Of a stretch of 64,000 nt of DNA, positions 26,375-35,642 are shown in pieces. The stretch comes from Streptomyces violaceoruber (lineage in GTDB: Bacteria; Actinomycetota; Actinomycetes; Streptomycetales; Streptomycetaceae): assembly GCF_033406955.1 (NCBI RefSeq), contig NZ_CP137734.1:558001-622000 (forward strand). Reading direction: 5' to 3'. The first letter of the stretch is position 1, and each line of letters starts with the position of its first letter. The notes beneath the pieces are model-generated. The model worked only from the letters and a program-made list of their open reading frames with translations, was not told the origin of the DNA and searched no databases. Position numbers and translations under genes: made by a program.

Positions 26375-26646
26375 AACAAGAGTCCACCGAACACCAGGGC
26401 GACGACGCCTCCGAGCCCCGCTCCACCTCAAGTCCCGTAGGAGGTCTACGACTTCACCCGCACGCGGAGTACGCCGAACACGTACCCGAGTCACCCGGGG
26501 AAGACTGTGGCATATGCCGGAAGCACCACCGTATCGTGTGTCGCCGAATCCCTTACGAGGCATGGCGGGCTGTGCAACAGTCGTAACGGCCCTTCCGCCG
26601 GCCCCGGTTCCACCTCGGTCGTACCGTCAGCACATCGGAGTGCGTC

Positions 26647-27963
26647 ATGTCGTCCCATCTCTCCGCGGACCACCCGGCCGCCCAGTCACCGGGACAGGGC
26701 TCGGTCGAGGCGCTCATATCGCAGACCCGGCGGCTGCGGGGCGACGTGGACGCGGTGCGGCGGGACAGCCAGGACGACACGACGGACCCCCGGGGGCGCT
26801 GGCAGCGCGCCCTGTACGACCTGGCACTGCACCAACTCACCGACCTCGACGCGCATCTGGCTCAGCTCCGGGACGGCCCGGCACCCGCGCCGCGCGCCGG
26901 TTCGCTGCTCAGCCGGGTCGGCAGCGCGGAGTGGAACCTGCTGACCGACGAGGCCGAGTGGTCCGCGGAACTCTTCCACATCCTGGGCCGCGACCCGGCG
27001 TCCGTCCCGCTCAGCCTCGACGAACTCCCGTCCCTGGTACTCACCGAGGACCGCCCGAAGCTCACCGCGATGGTCACGGACTGCCTCGTCGACGGCCGGC
27101 CCATCGACGGAGAGTTCCGCGTGGTGCGCCCCGACGGGAGCGTACGCACCGTGCACATGATGGGCGAGCCCGTCCTCGACGCCGACGGCAGCACCGCATC
27201 GATGTGGGCGGTGCTGCGGGACGTCGGCGAACTGCGCCGCAGTCAGCGGGCGGTGAGCGAGACCCGTGACTCGCTCCGGCGCCGTCCGGCGCCGCCCTGG
27301 CACGGTCTCCTGCGCTTCCCGGACGAGGGCCGGCCAGGCCTGGACCTGGCCGCGGCGCACCTCCCGCCGACGTCCGCGACGGGCCGGCGGTCCCGGGAGG
27401 GCGGGTGGTACGACGCGTGTCCGCTCGGCGCCGACGGCGAAACCCTGCTCACCGTGGGCGACTTCGGACTCCCGGAGGCCGATGCGTACGGCCCGGCGGT
27501 GCTGATCGGCGCCCTGCGCGGCCTGGCACTGGCCGGCACCCGGCCGGGACGACTGCGGGACCGGCTCGCCGAACTGCTCCGGGCCACCGCCCTGGCGCCG
27601 GTGGACGGCGCCGTGTACTGCGGCTACCGGCCGGACACCCACACCCTGACGTGGGCGCACGCCTCGGGCCCCGCCCCGCTGCTCTTCCGCGGCGGAACGG
27701 GGCGTGCGCTGTCCGGACCGGACGGGCCAGCGGGACAGGACGGACCGTCGGGAGAGGCCGAGGCGACCCTCGAAGCGGGCGACCTGCTCCTGCTGCACAC
27801 CGGGGCAATCGAACCGGAGGCCGTGGAGCACCTCCTCACCCTGGCCCCCCGCCTGACCGCGGCGGATTCGGCCGGGGACGGTGTACGGCTGGTGACACGG
27901 GAGCTGGACGGGTTTCCGGGTCGTCAGGACGCCTGCGTTCTGATCGCCCGGGTGACGCCCTAG
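26647..27963 (+). CDS. PAS-domain protein with degenerate SpoIIE/PP2C domain
   Basis: A 438-aa signalling protein. A helical N-terminus precedes a PAS fold (about 95-200, ending VLDADGSTASMWAVLRDVGE) and a C-terminal PP2C/SpoIIE domain. The usual GGDWYD is EGGWYD and the usual TDG near the end is HTGA, so two metal-binding Asp are missing; VGDF and QDA keep others. It may therefore be a pseudophosphatase that binds anti-sigma partners. It converges on nsdB with a 19-bp gap. Confidence 0.8.
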   Translation: MSSHLSADHPAAQSPGQGSVEALISQTRRLRGDVDAVRRDSQDDTTDPRGRWQRALYDLALHQLTDLDAHLAQLRDGPAPAPRAGSLLSRVGSAEWNLLTDEAEWSAELFHILGRDPASVPLSLDELPSLVLTEDRPKLTAMVTDCLVDGRPIDGEFRVVRPDGSVRTVHMMGEPVLDADGSTASMWAVLRDVGELRRSQRAVSETRDSLRRRPAPPWHGLLRFPDEGRPGLDLAAAHLPPTSATGRRSREGGWYDACPLGADGETLLTVGDFGLPEADAYGPAVLIGALRGLALAGTRPGRLRDRLAELLRATALAPVDGAVYCGYRPDTHTLTWAHASGPAPLLFRGGTGRALSGPDGPAGQDGPSGEAEATLEAGDLLLLHTGAIEPEAVEHLLTLAPRLTAADSAGDGVRLVTRELDGFPGRQDACVLIARVTP

Positions 27964-27982
27964 GTCCGCGAGCGCGGCGCGC

Positions 27983-29491
27983 CTACGCCGGCGCGACGGT
28001 GCCGCCCGGCCCCTTCCCCCTGGGTGCCTTGCCCTTGGGCAGCGCCAGCTTGATCTCCTCCCGCAGCTCCTGGATCTTCGGGTAACCGGCGTACTCGGCG
28101 GTGAGCCGGTACATCTGGCGCAGCCGGTCCCAGGTCCGCTGGGAGGAGTTCGAGCCCATCGACACCAGGGCCAGGCGCGCGTACCGGTCAGCCTGTTCGG
28201 GGTCGTCGGCGATGAAGCAGGCGGAGGCCATGGACAGGTAGTCGAAGATCTTCGACCGCTGCCGGCCGTCGATCCTGAGGGCCAGGGCCTTGTCCGCGTA
28301 GTGCTGGGCGTGCGCGGCGGCCCCCGGTTCGAACTCGGCGAGCGTCCGGTAGGCGAGGGCCTGCATGCCGTACAGGTCCTCCTCCTTGAACGTCTGCATC
28401 CAGTCCGGGGGCGGCACGTCCGCCTTGTCGGAGACGAAGAGGTCCTCGGCCCGTCCCAGGGTGCGGCGCATCGCCTGGCCCTTGCCCATGGAGGCCTGGG
28501 CCCAGGCCTCGATGGTGTACAGCATGGCCTTGGTGCGCGGCAGTACCTGCTCGCCGGAGCCGGACTGGGCGAGCTTCATGAGGTCCAGGGCCTCGTCGGG
28601 CTTGCCCAGGTGCACCATCTGGCGGGCCGCCCGGGACAGGGCCTCGCCCGCCCGCGGCCGGTCGCCGCCCTCGCGCGCGGCGTGCGCGGCGATGACGAAG
28701 TACTTCTGGGCCGTGGGTTCCAGGCCGACGTCGTGCGACATCCAGCCCGCGAGGACGGCGAGGTTGGCGGCGACGCCCCACAGGCGCCGCTGGAGATGGG
28801 GTGGGTGGTGGTAGGCGAGCATGCCGCCCACCTCGTTGAGCTGGCCCACCACGGCCTTGCGCTGGAGGCCGCCGCCCCGGGCGGCGTCCCAGGCACGGAA
28901 CACCTCGACCGAGCGCTCCAGTTCCTCCACTTCCTGCGACCCGATGGGGGCGGCCTCGTAGCGGTCGAACCCGGCGGGGTCGGCGTGCAGGGGTTGGTGG
29001 AGGTCGGGGGCATCGGCCGCGAGGGCCGGGTCGGTGTGCAGCCAGTCGTGCATGGCGCTGCTGAGTGCGGAGCCCGCGGCGAGCGCGGCGCCCGCGCCCA
29101 CCAAGCCGCGTCGGTTGAGCATGAGGTCCATTCCCGTGAATTCGGTGAGGACCGCCGCAGTCCGCTCGGGCGCCCACGGCACGCCGTCGGGATGCTCTTC
29201 GCTCCCGTCGTGTGGCCGTTTCCCCGCACGCCCGTGCCGGACCAGACCGAGGTCCTCGATGGTCACGACACGGCCGAGACGCTCGGTGAACAGAGCCGCC
29301 AGCACCCGCGGCACCGGATCGCGCGGGATCTCTCCCATGTCGATCCACCGCCGCACCCGCGAGGTGTCGGTCGCCAGCTGGGGGTGGCCCATGGCCGCCG
29401 CCTGCCGGTTGACCAGCCTCGCGAGCTCGCCCTTGGACCAGCCGGCCAGGCCGAACAGGTCCGACAGACGGGTGTTGGGTTCTTTGCTCAC
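27983..29491 (-). CDS. nsdB: NsdB-type developmental regulator with TPR-like repeats
   Basis: A 502-aa Streptomyces regulator. An N-terminal helix-turn-helix-like region (SDLFGLAGWSKGELARLVNR through DTSRVRRWIDMGEIP) is followed by a short linker, a hydrophobic stretch LVGAGAALAAGSALSS and a TPR-rich helical C-terminal half (GEALSRAARQMVHLGKPDEA and similar). The layout matches NsdA/NsdB, reported as negative regulators of differentiation and antibiotic production. The GTG at 29491 begins VSKEPNTRLSD. It is divergent from a TTA-containing gene. Confidence 0.9.
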   Translation of the reverse strand: MSKEPNTRLSDLFGLAGWSKGELARLVNRQAAAMGHPQLATDTSRVRRWIDMGEIPRDPVPRVLAALFTERLGRVVTIEDLGLVRHGRAGKRPHDGSEEHPDGVPWAPERTAAVLTEFTGMDLMLNRRGLVGAGAALAAGSALSSAMHDWLHTDPALAADAPDLHQPLHADPAGFDRYEAAPIGSQEVEELERSVEVFRAWDAARGGGLQRKAVVGQLNEVGGMLAYHHPPHLQRRLWGVAANLAVLAGWMSHDVGLEPTAQKYFVIAAHAAREGGDRPRAGEALSRAARQMVHLGKPDEALDLMKLAQSGSGEQVLPRTKAMLYTIEAWAQASMGKGQAMRRTLGRAEDLFVSDKADVPPPDWMQTFKEEDLYGMQALAYRTLAEFEPGAAAHAQHYADKALALRIDGRQRSKIFDYLSMASACFIADDPEQADRYARLALVSMGSNSSQRTWDRLRQMYRLTAEYAGYPKIQELREEIKLALPKGKAPRGKGPGGTVAPA

Positions 29492-29787
29492 TACAAGCCC
29501 CCAGGTTCTCGGCTGAGTTGACAGTAGCCCCGTGCGGGTTGCCGGGCGACTATTCGCCACCGTTCGCCAGGGTGCGCCAGATGGTGTGCCACGGGCGGCC
29601 GGGTGTCAGGTAGGAATGCGCCACCCCGACCCGGTCGCCGCGGGGGTACTCCCCAGGGTGGCCCCCGGCGGCCGGTCGGGCGGCGCGACGGCTTTCGGAA
29701 GACGTGCCGCCCCCGGTATCGAACGGACCGGACCGGCACCCCTCTTCAGGCAGGCACAGCAGGCACACGAAGGGATCTGTCTCGCCC

Positions 29788-30930
29788 ATGTACGCAGCAT
29801 CGTCCTCCGTGTCCGCCCCGCAGCGCGCGCTGCACCCCCGCCCGACGGCGGGCGGCGGCCCCTATCTCGCCCCAGCGCGTCCGGCGGCCCCGGTGCTCGG
29901 GGCCGGCAGGGCGCGGCTCGGCGCGGGGCCCGGCACCCAGCCGCTCAGCGGGAGAATCGACCTGTCCGGCCCCCAGGGGGCCCAACTGCGCACGGCGATC
30001 GCCGCCGTGCACCGGATCTGCCCCGAGTTCTCCCCCGTGCAGGTGCTGCGGCGCAGCGGACGCTCCGTGCTCCTGGTCGGAACGACCGGGCGCAGCACGG
30101 CGGTGGCCAAGTGCTTAGTGGACCACTCCCCCGCCTGGGCGGAACGCAGCCGGCACGAGATAGGGGCATACCGCTCGTTCGTCCGGCAGCGCCCTCCGGT
30201 GCGGGTGCCGAGGCTGATCGCGGCGGATCCGGACAACGGCACGCTGGTCATCGAGCGGATGCCCGGAAGGGTGGCGGCGCTGCAACGGCATCCCCTGGAG
30301 GCCCCGCCGCGGGCGGACATCAGGGCGGCGATCGGAGCGGTCTGCCGGCTGAACGCCTGGCGGCCCCCGGCCGGCACCTTCGACGCCCCACTGGACTACG
30401 CGGCCCGCATCTCCCGCTACCACGAGCTGGGGCTGCTCACCGACCGGGACCTGGGCGACCTGCAGAAGCTGCTGCACGGCATCGCCCACGCGGGCGGGCG
30501 CCAGGGCATGGGCCAGTTCTGCCACGGTGACGCGCTGCTGTCCAACGTCCTCATGTCCCCGGCCGGTCCGGTGCTGGTGGACTGGGAGCACGCGGGCTGG
30601 TACCTGCCGGGCTACGACCTGGCCACGCTGTGGGCGGTCCTCGGGGACGCTCCGGTGGCCCGCCGTCAGATCAGCCAGATCGCCCAGTCGACGGGCACGG
30701 CCGCGCGCGACGCGTTTCTGGTGAACCTGATGCTCGTACTGACCAGGGAGATCCGTACGTACGAGACGGCCGTGCAGCGTTCGATGCACGACCCGGTCGG
30801 GGCGGCGACGGGACCGGCCCATCCGGGTGCCGCGCCGACCGGCGAGGAACAGCGGCTGCTGCTGCGCCGGTTGCACGACGACTGCCAGCTGGCCCGGCGG
30901 GCCGTGCGGGCGGCGGTCGGCACGCGCTGA
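29788..30930 (+). CDS. Aminoglycoside-phosphotransferase-fold protein with TTA codon
   Basis: APH/choline-kinase-fold protein of 380 aa. The Brenner-type loop is [17 protein letters not shown], and [20 protein letters not shown] gives the metal-binding Asp region. Small-molecule kinase activity is plausible but no substrate can be named. A Leu codon is TTA at 30115-30117, so expression should require bldA tRNA. It is divergent from nsdB, another developmental gene, across 296 bp. A hairpin with a T-run follows. Confidence 0.82.
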   Translation: MYAASSSVSAPQRALHPRPTAGGGPYLAPARPAAPVLGAGRARLGAGPGTQPLSGRIDLSGPQGAQLRTAIAAVHRICPEFSPVQVLRRSGRSVLLVGTTGRSTAVAKCLVDHSPAWAERSRHEIGAYRSFVRQRPPVRVPRLIAADPDNGTLVIERMPGRVAALQRHPLEAPPRADIRAAIGAVCRLNAWRPPAGTFDAPLDYAARISRYHELGLLTDRDLGDLQKLLHGIAHAGGRQGMGQFCHGDALLSNVLMSPAGPVLVDWEHAGWYLPGYDLATLWAVLGDAPVARRQISQIAQSTGTAARDAFLVNLMLVLTREIRTYETAVQRSMHDPVGAATGPAHPGAAPTGEEQRLLLRRLHDDCQLARRAVRAAVGTR

Positions 30931-30955
30931 CGGGACGGCGCGAGAGGACGACGGT

Positions 30956-30996
30956 GCGCGGTGTGCCCCTCCGACCGGGGGGCGCACCGCGCTTTT
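30956..30996 (+). terminator. Rho-independent terminator with T-run
   Basis: A 14-bp stem with one G-T pair (30956-30969 with 30979-30992) is followed by TTTT. It ends the phosphotransferase-fold gene. Confidence 0.9.
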
Positions 30997-31222
30997 CGTG
31001 TCCGTCCGCCCGGGTGTGCGCCGGGGCCACAGGTGTACGCCACTGACGCCCCGCAGGCCCGCGGGCCGTCGCCACGAAACTCGCCGAACCCCTTGCTGAC
31101 GTGGGAAATCACCGCCATGACGGCATGATTGACGGATCGTCGGACCGCCGGGTACGACTGACCCAGCCCGGCCCCGCACGTCCGTCACGTCCCCCCACGC
31201 CCGACCGTCACAGGAGGCCGTT

Positions 31223-33160
31223 TTGCGAGGATCCCCCGTCGTGCCCGCCCTGGCCACCGCGGCACTGCTGCTGCCACTGCTCGGCGCGGCCCCGTCGGCC
31301 GCCGCTCCCACGGCCGCGCCACCCGCCCCGGACCGACTCCAGCGGGCGTTCGCCACCGCGGCGGCCGAGTACCACGTGCCGCAGAGCGTTCTGCTCGGCG
31401 TCTCCTACCTCCAGTCCCGCTGGGACGCGCACGGCGGCGCGCCGAGCGTGACCGGCGGCTACGGCCCGCTGCACCTCACCGACGCCCGTACGGCCCTGGC
31501 CGGGGCGTCGCACCACGGCGGGGGCTCGGAGGACCCGCGCGGCGACGACGCGCGCGCCGCGCTGCACCCGGCCGGCGGTGCCACCACACCGTCCGACGAC
31601 CTACCGGCCCGGCTGACCACGCTGCCGAGAGCCGCCGAGCTGACCGGAATGAGCCCCGAGGCGCTGCGCACGGACCCGGCCGCGAACGTGGCCGGCGGTG
31701 CGGCACTGCTCGCCGCCGCGCAGCGCGACCTGGGTGAGCCGCTGAGCGCGGACCCGGCGGACTGGTACGCGGCGGTGGCCCGTTTCTCCGGCGCGGAGGA
31801 CTCCGCGACGGCGGCGGCGTACGCGGACGACGTCTACGAGGTCATCCGTACGGGTGAGCGGCGCACCACGGACGCCGGCCAGCGGGTCTCGCTGGCCGCC
31901 CGCCCCGGCGTGGCGCCGGACGTCTCACGGCTGGACGGCGCGGGCCTGCGCGCCGCCTCGGCCGCCGGCACGGAGTGCCCGAGGTCGGTGTCCTGCGAGT
32001 GGGTCCCGGCCCCGTACGAGGAGTTCGGCGACGGCGACTACGGCAACCACGACCTGGGCACCCGGCCGGCCTCCCAGCGGATCCGCTACATCGTCGTGCA
32101 CGACACGGAGGGCACCTGGAACGGGGTCCTCAACATGGTCCAGGACCCCACCTATGTGTCCTGGAACTACACGTTGCGCTCCACCGACGGCCACATCGCC
32201 CAGCATGTGAAGGCGAAGGACGTCGCCTGGCACGCGGGGAACTGGTACGTCAACGCGAAGTCGATCGGTCTGGAGCACGAGGGTTTCCTGGCGGAGCCGG
32301 ACGCCTGGTACACGGAGGCGATGTACCGGTCGTCGGCGCGGCTGGTGAAGTACCTGGCGAAGAAGTACGACATCCCGCTGGACCGGCAGCACGTCCTCGG
32401 CCACGACAACGTGCCCGGCACCACGACGGCGACCATCCCGGGCATGCACACCGACCCGGGCCCGTACTGGGACTGGCGGCACTACTTCCAGCTGCTCGGC
32501 CGGCCCATCCAGCCGACCGCCGGGAAGAAGTCCTCCCTGGTGACGATCCGCCCCGACTACGACGCCAACCGCCCCGGGTACACCGGTTGCGAGACGGCGG
32601 GCGAGCCCTGCGCGCCGCACGGCTCCAGTGAGGTCCGGCTGTACTCCGACCACGACGTGAACGCGCCGCTGATCAGGGACGTCGGCCTCGGCACCACCCC
32701 CACGACCGGGGTGAACGACCTGTCCTCCCGGGTCTCCACGGGCCAGCAGTACGCGGTGGCCGACCGCTGGGGCGACTGGACGGCCATCTGGTACCTGGGG
32801 CAGAAGGCGTGGTTCCACAACCCCGGGAAGAGCCCAGCCGCGGTACCCGCCTCGGGACGCGTGATCACTCCGAGGAAGGGCCTGGCGAACGTCCCGGTGT
32901 ACGGGCGCGCGTACCCGGAGAAGGCCGCCTACCCGGCGGGCGTGCCCGCCCAGGCGGTGTCACCGCTGCCGTACACGCTGCCCGCGGGACAGAAGTACGT
33001 GGTCGGTGAGAAGGTGCCCGGCGAGTACTACTACGCGGTCACCTTCGACGAGGCGTCCCACCGGGTGGTGACGGGCAAGGACCAGTACTACGAGATCCAG
33101 TACGGCCACCGGGTCGCGTATGTGCGCGCCGCCGACGTGACGGTCTCCGCGGCCCGGTAG
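31223..33160 (+). CDS. Secreted N-acetylmuramoyl-L-alanine amidase
   Basis: A 645-aa secreted peptidoglycan hydrolase. A signal peptide (about 1-28) is followed by a helical N-terminal region resembling a lytic-transglycosylase-like fold (HVPQSVLLGVSYLQSRWDAH). The amidase_2 domain (about 285-430) has Zn/catalytic motifs YIVVHDTEGTW, SIGLEHEG and MHTDPGPYWDW. An SH3-like C-terminal region follows. It cleaves the MurNAc-L-Ala bond. The start is TTG at 31223 with AGGAGG five bases upstream. It likely remodels the wall during growth or autolysis. Confidence 0.92.
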   Translation: MRGSPVVPALATAALLLPLLGAAPSAAAPTAAPPAPDRLQRAFATAAAEYHVPQSVLLGVSYLQSRWDAHGGAPSVTGGYGPLHLTDARTALAGASHHGGGSEDPRGDDARAALHPAGGATTPSDDLPARLTTLPRAAELTGMSPEALRTDPAANVAGGAALLAAAQRDLGEPLSADPADWYAAVARFSGAEDSATAAAYADDVYEVIRTGERRTTDAGQRVSLAARPGVAPDVSRLDGAGLRAASAAGTECPRSVSCEWVPAPYEEFGDGDYGNHDLGTRPASQRIRYIVVHDTEGTWNGVLNMVQDPTYVSWNYTLRSTDGHIAQHVKAKDVAWHAGNWYVNAKSIGLEHEGFLAEPDAWYTEAMYRSSARLVKYLAKKYDIPLDRQHVLGHDNVPGTTTATIPGMHTDPGPYWDWRHYFQLLGRPIQPTAGKKSSLVTIRPDYDANRPGYTGCETAGEPCAPHGSSEVRLYSDHDVNAPLIRDVGLGTTPTTGVNDLSSRVSTGQQYAVADRWGDWTAIWYLGQKAWFHNPGKSPAAVPASGRVITPRKGLANVPVYGRAYPEKAAYPAGVPAQAVSPLPYTLPAGQKYVVGEKVPGEYYYAVTFDEASHRVVTGKDQYYEIQYGHRVAYVRAADVTVSAAR

Positions 33161-33181
33161 CCCGCTGCCGGGAGCCGGGTC

Positions 33182-33679
33182 TCAGCCCTGCTGGAAAAGC
33201 TCCGCCGGGAGCGGCTTCAGCAGGGCGTACAGGTCGTCGGTGATGGGGCGGTCCCAGGCGGCGATGGTCACCAGGACGCCGTCGCTGCGGTCGAACTGGA
33301 CGCAGGAGATCCGGCTCTCGGAGAGCTTGAGGCGGCGCACGATGAGCAGGTTGTCGCCCTGCATCACGGGGACGTCCTCGGCGCCGACGACCGTGATCTC
33401 CTCGTCGTTCTCCAGCGCGAGCAGCAGCTGGGCCACCTCGAAGGGGATCTCTCCCTCGGGGACCTCGCGGGCCGGTGAGCCGTCCGGGAGGTTGCCGATG
33501 ATCATCGCGGGGCCGCGGCCGCCGAACAGGTCGTAGCGCAGGAAGACGCCCTGACAGCTGCCGTCGGGCGCGGGCAGCAGACCGGCGCCGAGATTGCCGG
33601 GCCAGTCGCCCGGGTCCATGGCCAGTACGTCGAAGTCGGGCCCGGCGGGCGTGGCGCTGCGGCGGCGGAGGAACGACAT
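33182..33679 (-). CDS. Conserved actinobacterial protein, unknown function
   Basis: A soluble 165-aa protein I do not recognise. It begins MSFLRRRSATPAGPDFDVLA and contains PFEVAQLLLALENDEEITVV and SESRISCVQFDRSDGVLVTI, suggesting a beta-rich domain. It has no signal peptide or metal motif. It converges on the amidase gene, 21 bp apart. Confidence 0.75.
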   Translation of the reverse strand: MSFLRRRSATPAGPDFDVLAMDPGDWPGNLGAGLLPAPDGSCQGVFLRYDLFGGRGPAMIIGNLPDGSPAREVPEGEIPFEVAQLLLALENDEEITVVGAEDVPVMQGDNLLIVRRLKLSESRISCVQFDRSDGVLVTIAAWDRPITDDLYALLKPLPAELFQQG

Positions 33680-33737
33680 GCCGCCATGGTACGTGGCCGG
33701 GGGCCGGGAACGGCGTGCGGGCAGCGGCCCGGCCGGG

Positions 33738-34358
33738 CTACCCGGTCCGCCGCTGCCGGTCCTGGTGGCGGGCCACCCTGGCCCGGTTGCCGCAGGAGGG
33801 CTTGCACCACTCCTGCCGGGGGTGCTCCTTGAGGAAGTAGCGCACGCAGCGCGGCGCGTGGCAGGCCCGCAGCCGTTTCAGGTCGGGACCCGCGAGGAAG
33901 CCGATCACGGCCTGGGCGAGGGCGGCCGCGAGGTCGGCCCGTACGCCCTGCGCGGGGGCGGCGCGCACGACGGGCTCGGCGGCGTCGGCCCAGGCGAGGA
34001 CGGGGACCGTCGGGGTGCGGGCGGCGGCCTCGTTCAGGAGCCGCAGGGCCTGGGGCACGGGCAGCAGCCGGGCGGCGTCGGCGGGGCTCGGCTCGCCGGG
34101 GCGCACGGCGCGGGCGAAGAGGGCGCGGGCGGCGGCCCGTACGTCGCGTACGGCGGCCAGGGTGGACGCGTCGGCCTCGAAGACCTCGGCGTCCGGCACC
34201 ACGCCGGGGTGTGCCCCGGCCCAGGCGGTGAGCCCGGCCGGGTCGGCCAGTTCGTCGGCGACGCCGCCCTGCCCGTCGTGCCTGAGGGTCAGCGCCAGGT
34301 CGAGCGCGATCCGGGTGTCCCTGCTGGGCGAGTCCTGCATGCGGCCGATGATAGGCAC
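33738..34358 (-). CDS. CGNR zinc-finger regulator
   Basis: A 206-aa protein with an N-terminal ABATE-like stress domain and a C-terminal CGNR zinc finger. The motif runs RACHAPRCVRYFLKEHPRQ then EWCKPSCGNRARVARHQ. Such proteins are DNA-binding regulators in actinobacteria. The start is uncertain: ATG 34358 or ATG 34340 (MQDSPSRD), neither with a clear ribosome site. Confidence 0.88.
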   Translation of the reverse strand: MPIIGRMQDSPSRDTRIALDLALTLRHDGQGGVADELADPAGLTAWAGAHPGVVPDAEVFEADASTLAAVRDVRAAARALFARAVRPGEPSPADAARLLPVPQALRLLNEAAARTPTVPVLAWADAAEPVVRAAPAQGVRADLAAALAQAVIGFLAGPDLKRLRACHAPRCVRYFLKEHPRQEWCKPSCGNRARVARHQDRQRRTG

Positions 34359-34376
34359 GCCGGGTCCGGCGGGGTG

Positions 34377-35279
34377 TCACTCCTGCGGGGGAGCGGGCGG
34401 CACCACCGCGATCGGGGCGGCGGCGTGCAGCAGTACGGCGTGGGTGACCGAGCCCATCATCCGGGCGGGGGCCAGCAGGCGCCGGCGGTGCCGGCCGACG
34501 ACGATCAGGTCGGCGTCCTTGGAGGACGCGACCAGGTTTCCGGCGGCGTCGCCGGGCACCGCGTGGGTGTCGGCCCGGACGTCGGGGTGGCGTCCGCGGT
34601 AGGGGGCGAGCAGGCCGTCGGCCAGGACCCGGGTCTCGCTCTCGATGGAGACCTCGTCGATCACCAGGGGCATCATCTGGCCCGCGGCGGCCCAGGTCTG
34701 CACCGGCCACGGGTAGGCCGCGACCACCTGGAGGCGGGCGCCGCGCAGCTCGGCCTCGGTGAAGGCGAAGGACAGGGTGGCGTCGTCGGGACTGTCCACG
34801 TGCAGGCCGACCACCACCCGGGGGCCGGGTTCGGCCGGTGCCTCGCCGTGGACCTCGCGTCCGGGCCGGGGCACCACGACCACCGGGCACTGCGCGTCGC
34901 GGGCGGCGGCCATGCCGTTGGAGCCCAGCAGCAGCCCGGCGAAGCCGCCCCGGCCCCGGGAGCCGAGGACGAGCAGCTGGGCGTCCGCGCCCAGTTCCGG
35001 CAGCAGGGCGCCCGGAACGCCTTCCATGCCCACGTACTCCGTCGGCACCGCGAAGGCCCGTCCCTGAAGGTGCGCCCGTGCCTGGTCGAGCGCGGGGTCC
35101 TCGGCGGTGTCCGGCGGGCCCGCGACCAGGACGTCGGTCTGGGCCCAGGCGGCGTACTGGCGCACGTGCACCACCCGCAGGGGTGCCCCGCGCCGGTGGG
35201 CGGCGTCGAGCGCCCAGTCCAGGGCGCGCAGGCCGTCGTCCGAACCGTCGACCGCCGCGATGACCGGCAGGGTGCTCAT
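34377..35279 (-). CDS. Universal stress protein, two UspA domains
   Basis: A 300-aa tandem UspA protein. Each half ends with an ATP-binding G-2x-G-9x-G-S/T motif: LGSRGRGGFAGLLLGSNGMA in domain 1 and VGRHRRRLLAPARMMGSVTH in domain 2, the latter partly degenerate. These proteins aid survival under starvation or hypoxia. GGAGGTGA upstream gives a strong start at 35279. Confidence 0.93.
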   Translation of the reverse strand: MSTLPVIAAVDGSDDGLRALDWALDAAHRRGAPLRVVHVRQYAAWAQTDVLVAGPPDTAEDPALDQARAHLQGRAFAVPTEYVGMEGVPGALLPELGADAQLLVLGSRGRGGFAGLLLGSNGMAAARDAQCPVVVVPRPGREVHGEAPAEPGPRVVVGLHVDSPDDATLSFAFTEAELRGARLQVVAAYPWPVQTWAAAGQMMPLVIDEVSIESETRVLADGLLAPYRGRHPDVRADTHAVPGDAAGNLVASSKDADLIVVGRHRRRLLAPARMMGSVTHAVLLHAAAPIAVVPPAPPQE

Positions 35280-35363
35280 GGGTCCTCACCTCCGGAGTAC
35301 GGACTTCCCCCCGGCGGCGGACCGAACACCCCGGTTCGGCCGGTCGGCGCACCCCGCGGTGTC

Positions 35364-35606
35364 CTACGTGAGGTCGAACTCCCCTTCCCGCGCTCCGGAC
35401 ACGAACGCGCCCCATTCCGCCGGGGTGAAGATCAGGGAGGGGCTCTGCGGGCTGCCGCTGTTCCGCATGGCGATGAATCCCTCGACAAAGGCGATCTGGA
35501 CATCCCCCAGGCCTCGGCTGCTGGACTGCCACTGCGCGTTGCTGAGATCCAGCTCCGGCTTGTCCCAGCCCCTGAGCGGGCGCTGGTGGGTGGTGCTCTC
35601 GGCCAC
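35364..35606 (-). CDS. DUF397 protein, orphan
   Basis: An 80-aa DUF397 protein (WQSSSRGLGDVQIAFV, SPSLIFTPAEWGAFVSGARE). DUF397 proteins normally pair with an adjacent XRE (WhiJ/Scr1-like) regulator as small partner or antitoxin-like units. No such regulator lies nearby here. Function unknown. Confidence 0.87.
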   Translation of the reverse strand: MAESTTHQRPLRGWDKPELDLSNAQWQSSSRGLGDVQIAFVEGFIAMRNSGSPQSPSLIFTPAEWGAFVSGAREGEFDLT

Positions 35607-35642
35607 GTCCGTGCTCCTCCCGTTTCGTCGTCCGCGGCCAGC

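Noticed and set aside
31150..31155. GGGTAC upstream of the amidase gene as SigB-type -10
   Set aside because: No GNNT 14-16 bases upstream. The same applies to GGGTAC at 20802 and 29644.
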